A DNA stretch of 64,000 bases from Streptomyces sp. NBC_01549 (GTDB taxonomy: Bacteria; Actinomycetota; Actinomycetes; Streptomycetales; Streptomycetaceae), in NCBI RefSeq assembly GCF_026339955.1, contig NZ_JAPEPW010000001.1, positions 7,461,001 through 7,525,000 on the forward strand. Direction: 5' to 3'. A program made the translations under genes and the position numbers. Shown one piece after another: positions 8,178 through 17,740 of the stretch. Within the stretch, counting starts at the first letter, position 1, and each line of letters starts with the position of its first letter. Below the pieces are notes generated by a model that saw only the letters and a program-made list of their open reading frames with translations, did no database searches and was not told the origin of the DNA.

Positions 8178-8750
8178 TCAGCGAGCGAACGCCTCGTTCA
8201 GGCGGACGCTGTAGCCGTCTTCTTCCATCAGGACGACGGTGACGCCGAAGGGGGAGGGGTGGTCCAGCTCGAGCGGGATGAAGGAGTAGTTGACCGCGGC
8301 CTGGACGGGAAGGAGCAGTTCGCCGCCCGGCCGCGGCTCGATGGCGGGCTGCCATTCCGGCTCGACCGAGTCCCTGCCGTCGGGGGAGTGGGCCGGGAGC
8401 CGCTCGGTGTAGGGGAACTGATGGAGCACATGGCCGTCCTTGGTGGCGTGCACCATGTTCAGACACGGCACCGGGCCGGTGATCGGCAACTGGCAGGCGG
8501 TGGCGACGTCGCGGGTCTCCCAGGCGAGAACGACTTCGTCGGCGCCTGCCGCCGCGGCGATGTTGGCGAGTTCGGCGATGCCGGTGAGCGCGTCCTCGCC
8601 GGGCTCGGTCGGCCGAACCCAGATCAGGCCGACCAACTCGCCACGTACCAGAGGCATGATGACCGGCCGAGGCACGGTGCCCCCGCCGAGCTCCGCGGCG
8701 TACGCGCTCTTCATCGACTCCACCAGCGCGTCCCACGTCTGCGTTTCCAT
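8178..8750 (-). CDS. Hypothetical protein, 190 residues
   Basis: A 190-residue soluble protein with no signal peptide, membrane segment or motif I recognise. Composition and codon use are normal for the window. The N-terminal half is mixed alpha/beta, with a hydrophobic strand around PRPVIMPLVRGELVGLIWV, and the C-terminal half is rich in Pro and Glu. No assigned function. It lies alone between the regulator remnant and a carbonic anhydrase gene on the same strand, with an 82-bp gap to the latter. Confidence 0.65.
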   Translation of the reverse strand: METQTWDALVESMKSAYAAELGGGTVPRPVIMPLVRGELVGLIWVRPTEPGEDALTGIAELANIAAAAGADEVVLAWETRDVATACQLPITGPVPCLNMVHATKDGHVLHQFPYTERLPAHSPDGRDSVEPEWQPAIEPRPGGELLLPVQAAVNYSFIPLELDHPSPFGVTVVLMEEDGYSVRLNEAFAR

Positions 8751-8832
8751 GAACTCGCCCTCACTGCCGGCCCGTTTCCGATCAGGCTGACCCTGCCATG
8801 CCGACCGTGCCTCCGCCAGCGGCCCGGACCGG

Positions 8833-9567
8833 TCAGGCAGGCGCGCCGGCCAGGACTTCCACCTTGCCGGTGTCGAGCGAGTAGTAGGCGCCGACCACGG
8901 CGAGGGCGCCCTTCCCCACGAGGGGGGCCAGGTCCTGATTGGAGCGCAGGTCGGCAGCGGTCAGCGTGACCTGTGCGCGGGCCATGGACTGCACCGGGTC
9001 GGCACCACCCGCGTGGACCGCCTGCTCGTACGCCGGACGCAAGGCCTTGGCGATCGCCTCCAGATTGCCGGGCAGCGGTTTGCCGTCACGGATGGACTTG
9101 TACGCCGCCTCGACGGCGCCGCAACGTTGATGCCCGAGGACCACGATGAGCGGAGTGCCGCTCGTCATGGGCCCGTACTCGACGGAACCCGTGACCACCG
9201 GGCCGACGGCCGCTCCGCCCGTGCGCATCACGTACAGGTCACCCAGCCCGGTGTCGAAGAGGAGTTCGGGCGGTACCCGGGAGTCGATGCACGACAGGAT
9301 CGACCCGAAAGGTTCCTGCTTCTGGGCCACGAACTGGCGACGGTTCGGATCCCGGTCGGGATGTCGAAGGTCGCCGCTCACCCAGCGTTCGTTGCCCTCC
9401 ATCAGTCTGGTGAACGCCGCGGCGGGCGTGGTCGGCCGCTCTTCGGGCGAAGCGCTGGTCACCGCCGGGGCGGCGCTCGTCGGTGAGCATCCCGCAAGTG
9501 TGACCGTGGCGGACGCGAGGCCGCCGATGAGAAGAACTCTGCGATCCGGCTGTCCCGCTCTGTCCAT
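8833..9567 (-). CDS. Beta-class carbonic anhydrase, predicted lipoprotein
   Basis: Reversible hydration of CO2 to bicarbonate. The 244-residue protein starts with RR and a hydrophobic stretch ending in LAGC, a lipobox with Cys27, so it is probably anchored outside the membrane, possibly through Tat. Zinc and catalytic residues of the beta class are present: CIDSR (Cys93, Asp95, Arg97) and GHQRCGA (His146, Cys149). The start at 9567 is chosen because it gives a normal signal peptide; an upstream in-frame ATG at 9660 adds an unlikely Arg-rich stretch. It is about 700 bp from the pyruvate carboxylase gene, which uses bicarbonate, though it is exported and on the opposite strand, so the link is weak. 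Confidence 0.88.
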   Translation of the reverse strand: MDRAGQPDRRVLLIGGLASATVTLAGCSPTSAAPAVTSASPEERPTTPAAAFTRLMEGNERWVSGDLRHPDRDPNRRQFVAQKQEPFGSILSCIDSRVPPELLFDTGLGDLYVMRTGGAAVGPVVTGSVEYGPMTSGTPLIVVLGHQRCGAVEAAYKSIRDGKPLPGNLEAIAKALRPAYEQAVHAGGADPVQSMARAQVTLTAADLRSNQDLAPLVGKGALAVVGAYYSLDTGKVEVLAGAPA

Positions 9568-9751
9568 CGGCCCTGACCCTTCAGTCCGCCGTGACGTCTC
9601 AGTACGTCTTGACCAGGGGCGATTGTGTGGTGCGAGGGCGGGACCGGACGGCAGGCACAAGCGGGCGTGGGGCGCTTTGCCACCGATGGCCCACAGAATC
9701 CAGTACTGAGCACGTATGGGACGGCGTCAGCGCTTGCGTGAGGATGTACGT

Positions 9752-10165
9752 ATGACACCTCGACGCACTGGCGAGATCGCGTTCCACCATCTGGTGAAGG
9801 GTCTATCCTGCGGCGTGCGGGTCGAGACCGCGACGGTCGTCAGGGACCAGGAAACCTGGAACGGCCTGTGGCGGATCGTCACATCTGACAGGTCCTCTCC
9901 GTCGGAGCCGCCCGCCGGGGACTGGGCGTCGCGGATGGTGGTGTTCGTGGGGGTCGGCACCCGCAACACGGGCGGCTATCAAGTGGAGATCACGCGCCTG
10001 TACGAGGAGGACGATGCCATCCGCGTGTATGTGCGGGAGACCTGCCCGGGTCCCCGGGCAGTGGTCACGTGCGCCTTGACGCACCCGTTTCACGCGGTGG
10101 CTTCGGCCCGTCGACCCGACCACGTGGTCTTCGACTTCCGCATGGAGATCGTGACCAGAGAGTGA
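9752..10165 (+). CDS. PrcB-like C-terminal domain protein
   Basis: A protein of about 137 residues. The segment RMVVFVGVGTRNTGGYQVEI then YVRETCPGP and THPFHAV matches the PrcB C-terminal domain, a small beta domain found in protease-complex subunits and in many orphan proteins; here it stands alone without a protease gene. No clear signal peptide. The ATG at 9752 has GAGG upstream; an alternative in-frame ATG lies at 9716. It ends about 100 bp before pyruvate carboxylase on the same strand. Confidence 0.65.
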   Translation: MTPRRTGEIAFHHLVKGLSCGVRVETATVVRDQETWNGLWRIVTSDRSSPSEPPAGDWASRMVVFVGVGTRNTGGYQVEITRLYEEDDAIRVYVRETCPGPRAVVTCALTHPFHAVASARRPDHVVFDFRMEIVTRE

Positions 10166-10266
10166 GCGGGCCAACCCTCCGGGCGGGAGTGGCCGGGTTC
10201 ACATGGCATAACGGGGGCGTCACCGACAGCATGGTCCTCGTCACCGGCAGGCCGAAGGGATCCAGG

Positions 10267-13200
10267 ATGTTCCGCAAGGTGCTGGTCGCCAACCGCGGCG
10301 AGATTGCGATTCGCGCGTTCCGCGCAGGATATGAACTGGGCGCGCGAACCGTGGCCGTCTTCCCCCACGAGGACCGCAACTCGTTGCACCGGCTGAAGGC
10401 CGACGAGGCCTACGAGATCGGCGAGCCGGGGCACCCGGTGCGGGCCTATCTCTCCGTGGAGGAGGTCGTCCGTGCCGCACGCAAGGCGGGCGCGGACGCC
10501 GTCTACCCGGGCTACGGGTTCCTGTCCGAGAACCCGGAACTGGCGCGCGCCTGCGAAGAGGCGGGCATCACGTTCGTCGGCCCGGACGCCGCGACTTTGG
10601 AGCTGACGGGGAACAAGGCCCGCGCGGTGGCGGCCGCCCGGGCGGCCGGAGTGCCGGTCCTCGGCTCCTCGGCGCCCTCCAACGACATCGACGAACTGGT
10701 CCGTGCCGCCGACGACGTCGGTTTTCCCGTGTTCGTCAAGGCGGTCGCGGGCGGCGGAGGGCGCGGCATGCGGCGGGTCGAGGACCCGGCCGCGCTGCGT
10801 GAGTCCATCGAGGCGGCCTCCCGTGAGGCGGCGTCGGCGTTCGGCGACCCCACCGTCTTCCTCGAGAAGGCCGTCGTCGATCCGCGCCACATCGAGGTGC
10901 AGATCCTCGCCGACGGGCAGGGCAACGTCATGCACCTGTTCGAGCGGGACTGCTCGGTGCAGCGGCGCCACCAGAAGGTGATCGAGCTGGCGCCCGCGCC
11001 CAACCTCGATCCGGCGCTGCGGGACCGGATGTGCGCCGACGCGGTGCGCTTCGCCCGCGAGATCGGCTACCGCAACGCGGGTACCGTGGAGTTCCTGCTC
11101 GACCGGGACGGCAACCACGTCTTCATCGAGATGAACCCGCGCATCCAGGTGGAACACACGGTGACGGAGGAGGTCACCGACGTCGACCTGGTGCAGTCCC
11201 AGCTGCGCATCGCCGCCGGCGAGTCGCTGGCGGATCTCGGGCTCTCCCAGGAGACGGTCACCCTGCGCGGTGCCGCTCTCCAGTGCCGTATCACCACCGA
11301 GGATCCCGCCAACGGCTTCCGCCCGGACACCGGCCGGATCAGCGCCTACCGTTCGCCGGGCGGCTCCGGCATCCGTCTGGACGGCGGCACCACCCACGCC
11401 GGTACGGAGATCAGCGCGCACTTCGACTCGATGCTTGTCAAGCTCACCTGCCGGGGCCGGGACTTCAAAGCCGCGATCGGCCGGGCCCGGCGTGCGGTGG
11501 CCGAGTTCCGCATCCGCGGCGTCGCCACGAACATTCCGTTCCTCCAAGCCGTACTGGATGACCCCGACTTCCAGGCCGGACGGGTCACGACGTCGTTCAT
11601 CGAACAGCGGCCGCACCTGCTCACCGCCCGCCACTCCGCCGACCGTGGCACCAAGCTGCTCACCTACCTCGCCGACGTCACGGTGAACAAGCCCCACGGC
11701 GAACGCCCCGAGCTGATCGACCCGGTCACCAAGCTGCCGCCGCTGCCCGCGGGCGAGCCACCCGCGGGTTCCCGGCAGCGCCTCGTCGAACTCGGCCCGG
11801 AAGGCTTCGCCCGCCGGCTGCGCGAGTCCCCGACCATCGGCGTCACCGACACCACCTTCCGCGACGCCCACCAGTCCCTGCTCGCCACCCGGGTGCGCAC
11901 CAAGGACCTCCTCGCCGTCGCCCCGACCGTGGCCCGGACCCTGCCCGAGCTGCTGTCCCTGGAATGCTGGGGCGGCGCCACCTACGACGTCGCCCTGCGC
12001 TTCCTCGCCGAGGACCCTTGGGAACGCCTGGCGGCCCTGCGGGAGGCCGTGCCCAACATCTGCCTCCAGATGCTGCTGCGCGGCCGCAACACCGTGGGCT
12101 ACACGCCGTACCCGACCGAGGTGACCGACGCCTTCGTCCAGGAGGCCGCGGCCACCGGCATCGACATCTTCCGCATCTTCGACGCGCTCAACGACGTCGG
12201 CCAGATGCGGCCGGCCATCGACGCCGTACGGGAGACCGGGACGGCGATCGCCGAGGTCGCCCTGTGTTACACCTCCGACCTGTCCGACCCGTCGGAGCGG
12301 CTCTACACCCTGGACTACTACCTCCGTCTCGCCGAGCAGATCGTGGACGCGGGCGCGCACGTCCTGGCCGTCAAGGACATGGCCGGTCTGCTGCGGGCAC
12401 CCGCGGCGGCCACGCTCGTGTCGGCGCTGCGCCGCGAGTTCGACCTGCCGGTGCACCTGCACACCCACGACACCGCGGGCGGTCAGCTCGCCACCTACCT
12501 CGCCGCGATCCAGGCCGGTGCCGACGCGGTGGATGGCGCGGTCGCCTCCATGGCGGGCACCACCTCACAGCCGTCGCTGTCGGCGATCGTCGCCGCCACC
12601 GACCACTCCGACCGCCCCACCGGCCTGGACCTGGGAGCCGTCGGTGACCTGGAGCCGTACTGGGAGAGCGTCCGAAGGATCTACGCGCCCTTCGAGGCGG
12701 GGCTGGCCTCGCCGACCGGACGCGTCTACCACCACGAGATCCCCGGCGGCCAGCTGTCCAACCTGCGCACCCAGGCGGTCGCCCTCGGCCTCGGCGACCG
12801 CTTCGAGGACATCGAGGCGATGTACGAGGCGGCCGACCGAATCCTGGGCCGCCTGGTCAAGGTCACCCCGTCGTCCAAGGTGGTCGGCGACCTCGCCCTG
12901 CATCTGGTCGGTGCCGGGGTGCGGCCCGAGGACTTCGAGGAGACACCTGACAGGTTCGACATCCCCGACTCCGTCATCGGCTTCCTGCGCGGCGAACTGG
13001 GGACCCCGCCCGGCGGCTGGCCGGAGCCGTTCCGCACCAAGGCGCTCCAGGGCCGCGCGGCGGCCAAGCCCGTGCAGGAGCTGACCGCCGAGGACCGTAC
13101 GGGCCTGGAGAAGTCCCGGCGCTCGACCCTCAACCGGCTGCTGTTCCCCGGGCCGACGCGCGACTTCGAGACCCGCCGCCAGGCCTACGGCGACACCAGC

Positions 13201-13641
13201 GTGCTGGACAGCAAGGACTTCTTCTACGGGCTGCGCCCCGCCAAGGAGTACGCCGTCGACCTCGAGCCCGGCGTGCGGCTTCTCATCGAGCTCCAGGCCA
13301 TCGGCGAGGCGGACGAACGCGGTATGCGCACCGTGATGTCCTCCCTGAACGGTCAACTGCGGCCGATCCAGGTCCGTGACAACGCGGCCGCTTCCGACGT
13401 ACCGGTGACAGAGAAGGCCGACCGCGCCAACCCCGGGCACGTGGCGGCGCCGTTCGCCGGTGTGGTGACGCTTGGGGTCGCCGAGGGAGACGAGGTGGAG
13501 GCCGGTGCGACCGTGGCCACCATCGAGGCGATGAAGATGGAAGCCTCGATCACCGCCCCGAAGGCCGGCCGGGTGACCAGGCTGGCCATCAACCGGATTC
13601 AGCAGGTGGAAGGCGGCGACCTGCTCATCGAGGTCGGCTGA
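10267..13641 (+). CDS. pyc: Pyruvate carboxylase
   Basis: Biotin- and ATP-dependent conversion of pyruvate to oxaloacetate, an anaplerotic step. The 1124-residue single-chain enzyme has all domains. The biotin carboxylase is at about 1-450, with the GGGGRGM ATP loop and EMNPRIQVEHTVTEE. The carboxyltransferase starts near 540 (DTTFRDAHQSLLATR) and is followed by the conserved PYC/OADA region. A C-terminal biotinyl domain has EAMKMEA, with the biotin on Lys1090. The start at 10267 (MFRKVLVANRGEIAIR) matches the normal N terminus, with AGGA just upstream; the frame stays open further upstream without meaning. A strong hairpin follows the stop. Confidence 0.96.
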   Translation: MFRKVLVANRGEIAIRAFRAGYELGARTVAVFPHEDRNSLHRLKADEAYEIGEPGHPVRAYLSVEEVVRAARKAGADAVYPGYGFLSENPELARACEEAGITFVGPDAATLELTGNKARAVAAARAAGVPVLGSSAPSNDIDELVRAADDVGFPVFVKAVAGGGGRGMRRVEDPAALRESIEAASREAASAFGDPTVFLEKAVVDPRHIEVQILADGQGNVMHLFERDCSVQRRHQKVIELAPAPNLDPALRDRMCADAVRFAREIGYRNAGTVEFLLDRDGNHVFIEMNPRIQVEHTVTEEVTDVDLVQSQLRIAAGESLADLGLSQETVTLRGAALQCRITTEDPANGFRPDTGRISAYRSPGGSGIRLDGGTTHAGTEISAHFDSMLVKLTCRGRDFKAAIGRARRAVAEFRIRGVATNIPFLQAVLDDPDFQAGRVTTSFIEQRPHLLTARHSADRGTKLLTYLADVTVNKPHGERPELIDPVTKLPPLPAGEPPAGSRQRLVELGPEGFARRLRESPTIGVTDTTFRDAHQSLLATRVRTKDLLAVAPTVARTLPELLSLECWGGATYDVALRFLAEDPWERLAALREAVPNICLQMLLRGRNTVGYTPYPTEVTDAFVQEAAATGIDIFRIFDALNDVGQMRPAIDAVRETGTAIAEVALCYTSDLSDPSERLYTLDYYLRLAEQIVDAGAHVLAVKDMAGLLRAPAAATLVSALRREFDLPVHLHTHDTAGGQLATYLAAIQAGADAVDGAVASMAGTTSQPSLSAIVAATDHSDRPTGLDLGAVGDLEPYWESVRRIYAPFEAGLASPTGRVYHHEIPGGQLSNLRTQAVALGLGDRFEDIEAMYEAADRILGRLVKVTPSSKVVGDLALHLVGAGVRPEDFEETPDRFDIPDSVIGFLRGELGTPPGGWPEPFRTKALQGRAAAKPVQELTAEDRTGLEKSRRSTLNRLLFPGPTRDFETRRQAYGDTSVLDSKDFFYGLRPAKEYAVDLEPGVRLLIELQAIGEADERGMRTVMSSLNGQLRPIQVRDNAAASDVPVTEKADRANPGHVAAPFAGVVTLGVAEGDEVEAGATVATIEAMKMEASITAPKAGRVTRLAINRIQQVEGGDLLIEVG

Positions 13642-13655
13642 GGTTCGTGTCACGG

Positions 13656-13682
13656 CCCACGCGTGCACCGAGCACGCGTGGG
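13656..13682 (+). terminator. Terminator hairpin after pyruvate carboxylase
   Basis: CCCACGCGTG (13656-13665) and CACGCGTGGG (13673-13682) form a perfect 10-bp stem with a 7-nt loop, 14 bp after the pyc stop. There is no T tract, as is usual for Streptomyces terminators. Confidence 0.7.
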
Positions 13683-13834
13683 ACGTCAGAACCGACTCGC
13701 AGCCGCCCCGCCCGAGCTTCGGCAGGTGAACGGCCCGTCATCGACCGGGGTGTGACGGTGTCTCACCCGGATCTCCAGCACGCCTGCCGTACACACGAGG
13801 AAAACCGGCAGGGCGGGTTGTGGGAGCTCACGGC

Positions 13835-15142
13835 ATGATGCCTCGGGTGGACCCGATGAATGAAACACCGGACCGGCCCCGAACGGGGTGGGGAGTACTC
13901 ACCCAAAGGGATTTCCGCCTGCTCTGGGTAGGCGAATCCGTGAGCGGGTTGGGCAACAGCGTCACCGCCGTGGCCTTGCCGCTGATCGCGGTCGAGGTGT
14001 TGGACGCCGACTCCACCGCCGTCGGTCTTCTTGCGGCGGCGGTGTGGCTGCCCTGGCTGCTGGTGGGTCTGCCCGTGGGCGCATGGGTGGACCGGATACG
14101 CAAACGGCCACTGATGATGGCCTGTGATCTGGTGGCCGGCGCGGCGCTGTTGAGCATTCCGTCGGCGGTGTGGCTCGACGCGCTCACCCTTCAGCACATG
14201 GTCGTCGTCGCGCTGATCTGCGGTGCCGCGGCGGTGTGCTTCGACACCGCCTACCACTCGTACATCCGGATCGTGCTCGACGGCCGTGACCTCTTGGAAG
14301 GCAACGCCAAACTGCAGGGCAGCGAGTCCGCCGTCCGGGTCGCGGGGCCGGGGGTGGCGGGGCTGCTCGCCCAGGCGTTCGGCGCGGTCACCGGGCTCCT
14401 GGCCGACGCGGTGACGTTCCTGATCTCCGCGGTCTGCCTGAAGCGGATCGAGGTGGTCGAGCCGGACCGTGCTCCCGACGAGGAACGCGCCCCACTCCGA
14501 CGGCAGATCATCGAAGGGCTCCGGTTCGTGGGCCGGGACCCGTACTTGCGTCCCATGGTCACCTGGGGCGCCGCGATCAACATGGCGCTGATGGGTTACC
14601 AGGCGGTCCAGGTCGTGTTCCTGGTTCGCACCGTCGGGCTGAACCCGGCCTTGGTCGGGATGCTGCTGACCAGCGGCAGTGTCGGTGGCATCGTGGGCGC
14701 CCTGATGGCCAGCAGGTTCAGCCGGCGGTTCGGCAGCGCGCGCGGGCTGCTTCTCCTCCAGGCCGTCACCGCGCCCTTCGCGCTGCTGATGCCGATGACT
14801 ACGACGGGGCCGGGACTACTGCTGTTCGCGATGGGCGGCTTCCTCGTCGGAATCGGGATCTCGGTGGCCAATATCGTGGTCGGCAGCTTCCGGCAGACCT
14901 ACTGCCCGCCGCACATGCTCGGCCGGGTCGTGGCGACGGCCATGATGATCAACCACAGCACCATTCCTGTCGGGTCCCTGCTCGGCGGCGTGCTCGGCGA
15001 CACGGTCGGGTACCGGCCGGCCATGTGGATCATGACGGGTCTCGTCGCGCCCTGCTGGCTCATCCTCGTGATGAGCCCGATGCGCCGCGAACGCGACCTG
15101 CCGGGGACCTACGAGCTGGAACAGGCGCACGCCGAGGGGTGA
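13835..15142 (+). CDS. MFS transporter (EntS-like MFS_3 type)
   Basis: A major facilitator of about 435 residues with 12 predicted membrane helices. The N-terminal FRLLWVGESVSGLGNSVTAV and the GLPVGAWVDRIRKRP loop (the motif-A region between helices 2 and 3) match the MFS_3 family of enterobactin-exporter-like and macrolide-efflux proteins. A drug or siderophore efflux role is possible but the substrate is unknown. The ATG at 13835 follows GGGAG; GTG 13820 and ATG 13856 are alternatives. It stands alone and is convergent with the methyltransferase at 15298. Confidence 0.85.
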   Translation: MMPRVDPMNETPDRPRTGWGVLTQRDFRLLWVGESVSGLGNSVTAVALPLIAVEVLDADSTAVGLLAAAVWLPWLLVGLPVGAWVDRIRKRPLMMACDLVAGAALLSIPSAVWLDALTLQHMVVVALICGAAAVCFDTAYHSYIRIVLDGRDLLEGNAKLQGSESAVRVAGPGVAGLLAQAFGAVTGLLADAVTFLISAVCLKRIEVVEPDRAPDEERAPLRRQIIEGLRFVGRDPYLRPMVTWGAAINMALMGYQAVQVVFLVRTVGLNPALVGMLLTSGSVGGIVGALMASRFSRRFGSARGLLLLQAVTAPFALLMPMTTTGPGLLLFAMGGFLVGIGISVANIVVGSFRQTYCPPHMLGRVVATAMMINHSTIPVGSLLGGVLGDTVGYRPAMWIMTGLVAPCWLILVMSPMRRERDLPGTYELEQAHAEG

Positions 15143-15297
15143 TCCCAGCGCTTTGGCCGAGCGCATCCACCGCGTCGCCTGGCGGGGGAGGAGTTGTCCC
15201 GGCGCCGGCCGGGACCACCCGGGTCAGGAGAAGAACCGAGACCCATCCCCATACCGGACAGGAACCGGGTGGCCGCCCCGAAGCGACACGGTCGACA

Positions 15298-16095
15298 TCA
15301 GCCGGTCTTGCGAGCCACGCCCCCGTAGAAGCCGATCTCGTCGGACCTTGCCGGGGGCGTGGCGTCCGGGCGCCAGAACGGGACCTGGGCCAGGCCGGGC
15401 TCGACCAGTTCGAAGCCGTCGAAGAACCGCTCGACCTCGATGCGGGTCCGCAGGTTCAGCGTCGCGGTGGCGTTGTTGTAGACGGCTTGGGCTTCGCTGC
15501 GGTCGGCGAAGTCGCCCGTGGCGTGCGAGAGCACAAGGAAGCTGCCGGCCGGCAGCGCGTCGCGAAGGGTGGCGACGGCCTGCTCGGGCTTCTCCGCGTC
15601 GGTGATGAAGTGGAGGATGGCGACGAGGAGCAGGGCGACCGGTTCGTCGAAGTCGATGACCCGGCGGACGTCCGGGTGGTCGATGATGGCCCGAGGGTCG
15701 CGCAGGTCGGCCAGTACGATGCTGGTCGCGCCGGAGCGGCTGAGCAGTGCGTCGCCGTGCGCCTTCACGATCGGGTCGTTGTCGACATACGCGACGCGCA
15801 CGTCCGGGGCCACCTGCTGGGCGGTCTCGTGCACGTTCGGGGCGGTGGGCAGCCCGGTACCGACGTCGAGGATCTGACGGACGCCGCTGCTGACGACGTA
15901 ACGGATGGCGCGTTGCAGGAAGGCGCGGTTGGCCTGCACACCGATCCGCACCTCGGGCGCCGCGGAAGCGAGTTGGTCGCCGGCCCGTTGGTCGACCTCG
16001 TAGTTGTCCTTGCCGCCCAGCAGGTAGTCGTAGATCCGCGCAGGGTGCGGCCTGCTGGTGTCTATCTCCGCGGTGCGGAAGTCGTCCTGCCTCAC
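15298..16095 (-). CDS. DUF574-type SAM-dependent methyltransferase
   Basis: A 265-residue protein of the DUF574/Methyltransf_19 family, which is highly expanded in Streptomyces. Diagnostic segments are SRPHPARIYDYLLGGKDNYE near the N terminus, ILDVGTGLPT (SAM-binding motif I, about 75-84), VAYVDNDP (motif II) and the C-terminal EIGFYGGVARK. Substrates of this family are largely unknown. It is monocistronic, convergent with the upstream MFS gene and divergent from the lipoprotein at 16312. Confidence 0.9.
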   Translation of the reverse strand: MRQDDFRTAEIDTSRPHPARIYDYLLGGKDNYEVDQRAGDQLASAAPEVRIGVQANRAFLQRAIRYVVSSGVRQILDVGTGLPTAPNVHETAQQVAPDVRVAYVDNDPIVKAHGDALLSRSGATSIVLADLRDPRAIIDHPDVRRVIDFDEPVALLLVAILHFITDAEKPEQAVATLRDALPAGSFLVLSHATGDFADRSEAQAVYNNATATLNLRTRIEVERFFDGFELVEPGLAQVPFWRPDATPPARSDEIGFYGGVARKTG

Positions 16096-16311
16096 GCTGC
16101 GCTCCTTTCGACGACCGCCCCGACGACCTTGCCCACGAGCGGCTGACGACAGCTTCCCATATCAACTGCCCTGCGTATGACCGCAGTTACTGGTACGAGC
16201 GACGCGGTCACGCTCGGTGCGCTCAGGGGGTCGCCGTGATCGGCGAGTGCGTCGGGTGCCGGTTCGGTGCCCGTCGACACACGGCCCCACCCGGCATGGC
16301 AGAGTCATGTC

Positions 16312-16917
16312 ATGCCTCTTTCGATGTCTGGTCGGCGCGGTAGCGCAACGATGACGGGGCTGGTCCTTGCCGCCGTCCTGTGTCTCAACGGCTGCGGCGA
16401 GCAGCACGCCACGGACTCGTCGGCCGGAGCCGCCACGAGCTCACCTCGGAGCGCCGCTTCGGGCGCGTCGGGAGCCTCGCCGTACGTGGAACCGGGGGCC
16501 GGCGACGGTGCTCCTCACTACAACGAGAACAACGGCTACCGCCGCCCGGGAGACATGTCTCCCGCCAGTGCACTGGACGCGGCGAAGGAAGCCGATCGCA
16601 TCAGGCCGGTTCTGAAGCGGCTGTGGGAGCAGAAGAAGTGGGACCCCGTGACGGTGCGTGCGGCACTGCTCCCGCTCGGCTACGAGGAGGAGCGGACCGG
16701 GGCGAAGGGGGAACCGCTCGACGGGACCCTGACCGTCCGGGCGATGTTCTCGCGCTACACGGACGGTCACGAAGTCACGCCCGAGGGAGCGTTGGTCGGC
16801 CTTCGCGTCCATGACGACGCCTGTGTCACGGCGTTTGTGCAGAAGTCCAACTACGGGGTGACGACCAACGGCCCGTACTTGGAGACCGGATGCTTCGAGC
16901 CGCCCTACGGCCACTGA
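16312..16917 (+). CDS. Putative lipoprotein
   Basis: A 201-residue secreted protein. A basic N terminus (SGRRGSATM) and hydrophobic segment end in LNGC, a lipobox with Cys28, followed by a Ser/Ala-rich linker to about 60. The mature domain has no motif I recognise and contains two later cysteines (in DDACVTAF and ETGCFEP), which could pair. The ATG at 16312 is chosen because it places the signal peptide at the N terminus. It is followed about 230 bp later by the ECF sigma gene on the same strand, with no clear link. Confidence 0.75.
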   Translation: MPLSMSGRRGSATMTGLVLAAVLCLNGCGEQHATDSSAGAATSSPRSAASGASGASPYVEPGAGDGAPHYNENNGYRRPGDMSPASALDAAKEADRIRPVLKRLWEQKKWDPVTVRAALLPLGYEEERTGAKGEPLDGTLTVRAMFSRYTDGHEVTPEGALVGLRVHDDACVTAFVQKSNYGVTTNGPYLETGCFEPPYGH

Positions 16918-17146
16918 GCATCCCGGCGGGAGCACGGCCGACAGGTCTTGGCTGACCGAGAGCGCCACCACGGTCACGGTCCGACCGCACTCTTCGGTGA
17001 CCGTCCCGGTCACCCTGAGTGCCGGCCCATGTCCTCCGCCCGTCGCACCCGCCGTCGCCCGCGCCGCGTAGGCGCAAGCGCGGGAGAATCGGAGGGTGAG
17101 GTTCCGTGACAGCCGGGCAATCTCCTGGCGAGGGCGGGCCGTATAT

Positions 17147-17740
17147 ATGGGTATGTCGAGATTGCGGTTCCCCGTGGGCCGTCTCCCGGACGAGGCTCTG
17201 CTGTCCGGGCTGGCCACCGGCGACCCGGAGCTGGCCGTCACCTTCGTACGGAGGTTCCAGCACACGGTCTTCGGCGTCGCGGTCGCCGTCACCGGGGACA
17301 CACAGCTCGCCGAGGACATCGCCCAGCAGACCTTCGAACGTGCCTGGCGGCACGCGCAGATCTACGACGCGCGGCGCGGTTCGGTGAAGACCTGGCTGAC
17401 GACGATCGCGCACAACCTCGCCATCGACGCCGTGCGCGCGCGGCGGCCGGAACCGGTGGCGCCGGAGGACCTCGACGCGATCCTGGGAGTCATCAGTGAC
17501 ACCCCCGAACAGCACGTCCTGGCCGACGAGGCGTCCTCCCAGCTGCGGGCGGCGGTGGCGGAACTGCCCCGCGAACAGGGCCGCGCGCTGGTGATGGCGA
17601 GCATCTACGGCATGACGGCCCAGCAGGTTGCCGACTGGGAGAACATCCCCCTGGGCACCGCGAAGACGCGCATCAGGACCGCGATGGGGAAGCTGCGCAC
17701 CACGCTCGCGTCCCCGAAGCGAGGCGACCATGTCCACTGA
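17147..17740 (+). CDS. ECF-family RNA polymerase sigma factor
   Basis: A protein of about 197 residues. Region 2 includes DTQLAEDIAQQTFERAWRHA and the WLTTIAHNLAIDAVRARR segment; region 4 is LPREQGRALVMASIYGMTAQ followed by a helix-turn-helix ending TRIRTAMGKLR. The gene for an anti-sigma factor overlaps its 3' end by 11 bp, the standard arrangement for a membrane- or redox-controlled ECF sigma. ATGs at 17147 and 17153 are both possible, and an upstream frame extension is unlikely. The signal and target genes are unknown; the kinase/ABC set immediately downstream on the other strand is a possible neighbour target. Confidence 0.9.
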   Translation: MGMSRLRFPVGRLPDEALLSGLATGDPELAVTFVRRFQHTVFGVAVAVTGDTQLAEDIAQQTFERAWRHAQIYDARRGSVKTWLTTIAHNLAIDAVRARRPEPVAPEDLDAILGVISDTPEQHVLADEASSQLRAAVAELPREQGRALVMASIYGMTAQQVADWENIPLGTAKTRIRTAMGKLRTTLASPKRGDHVH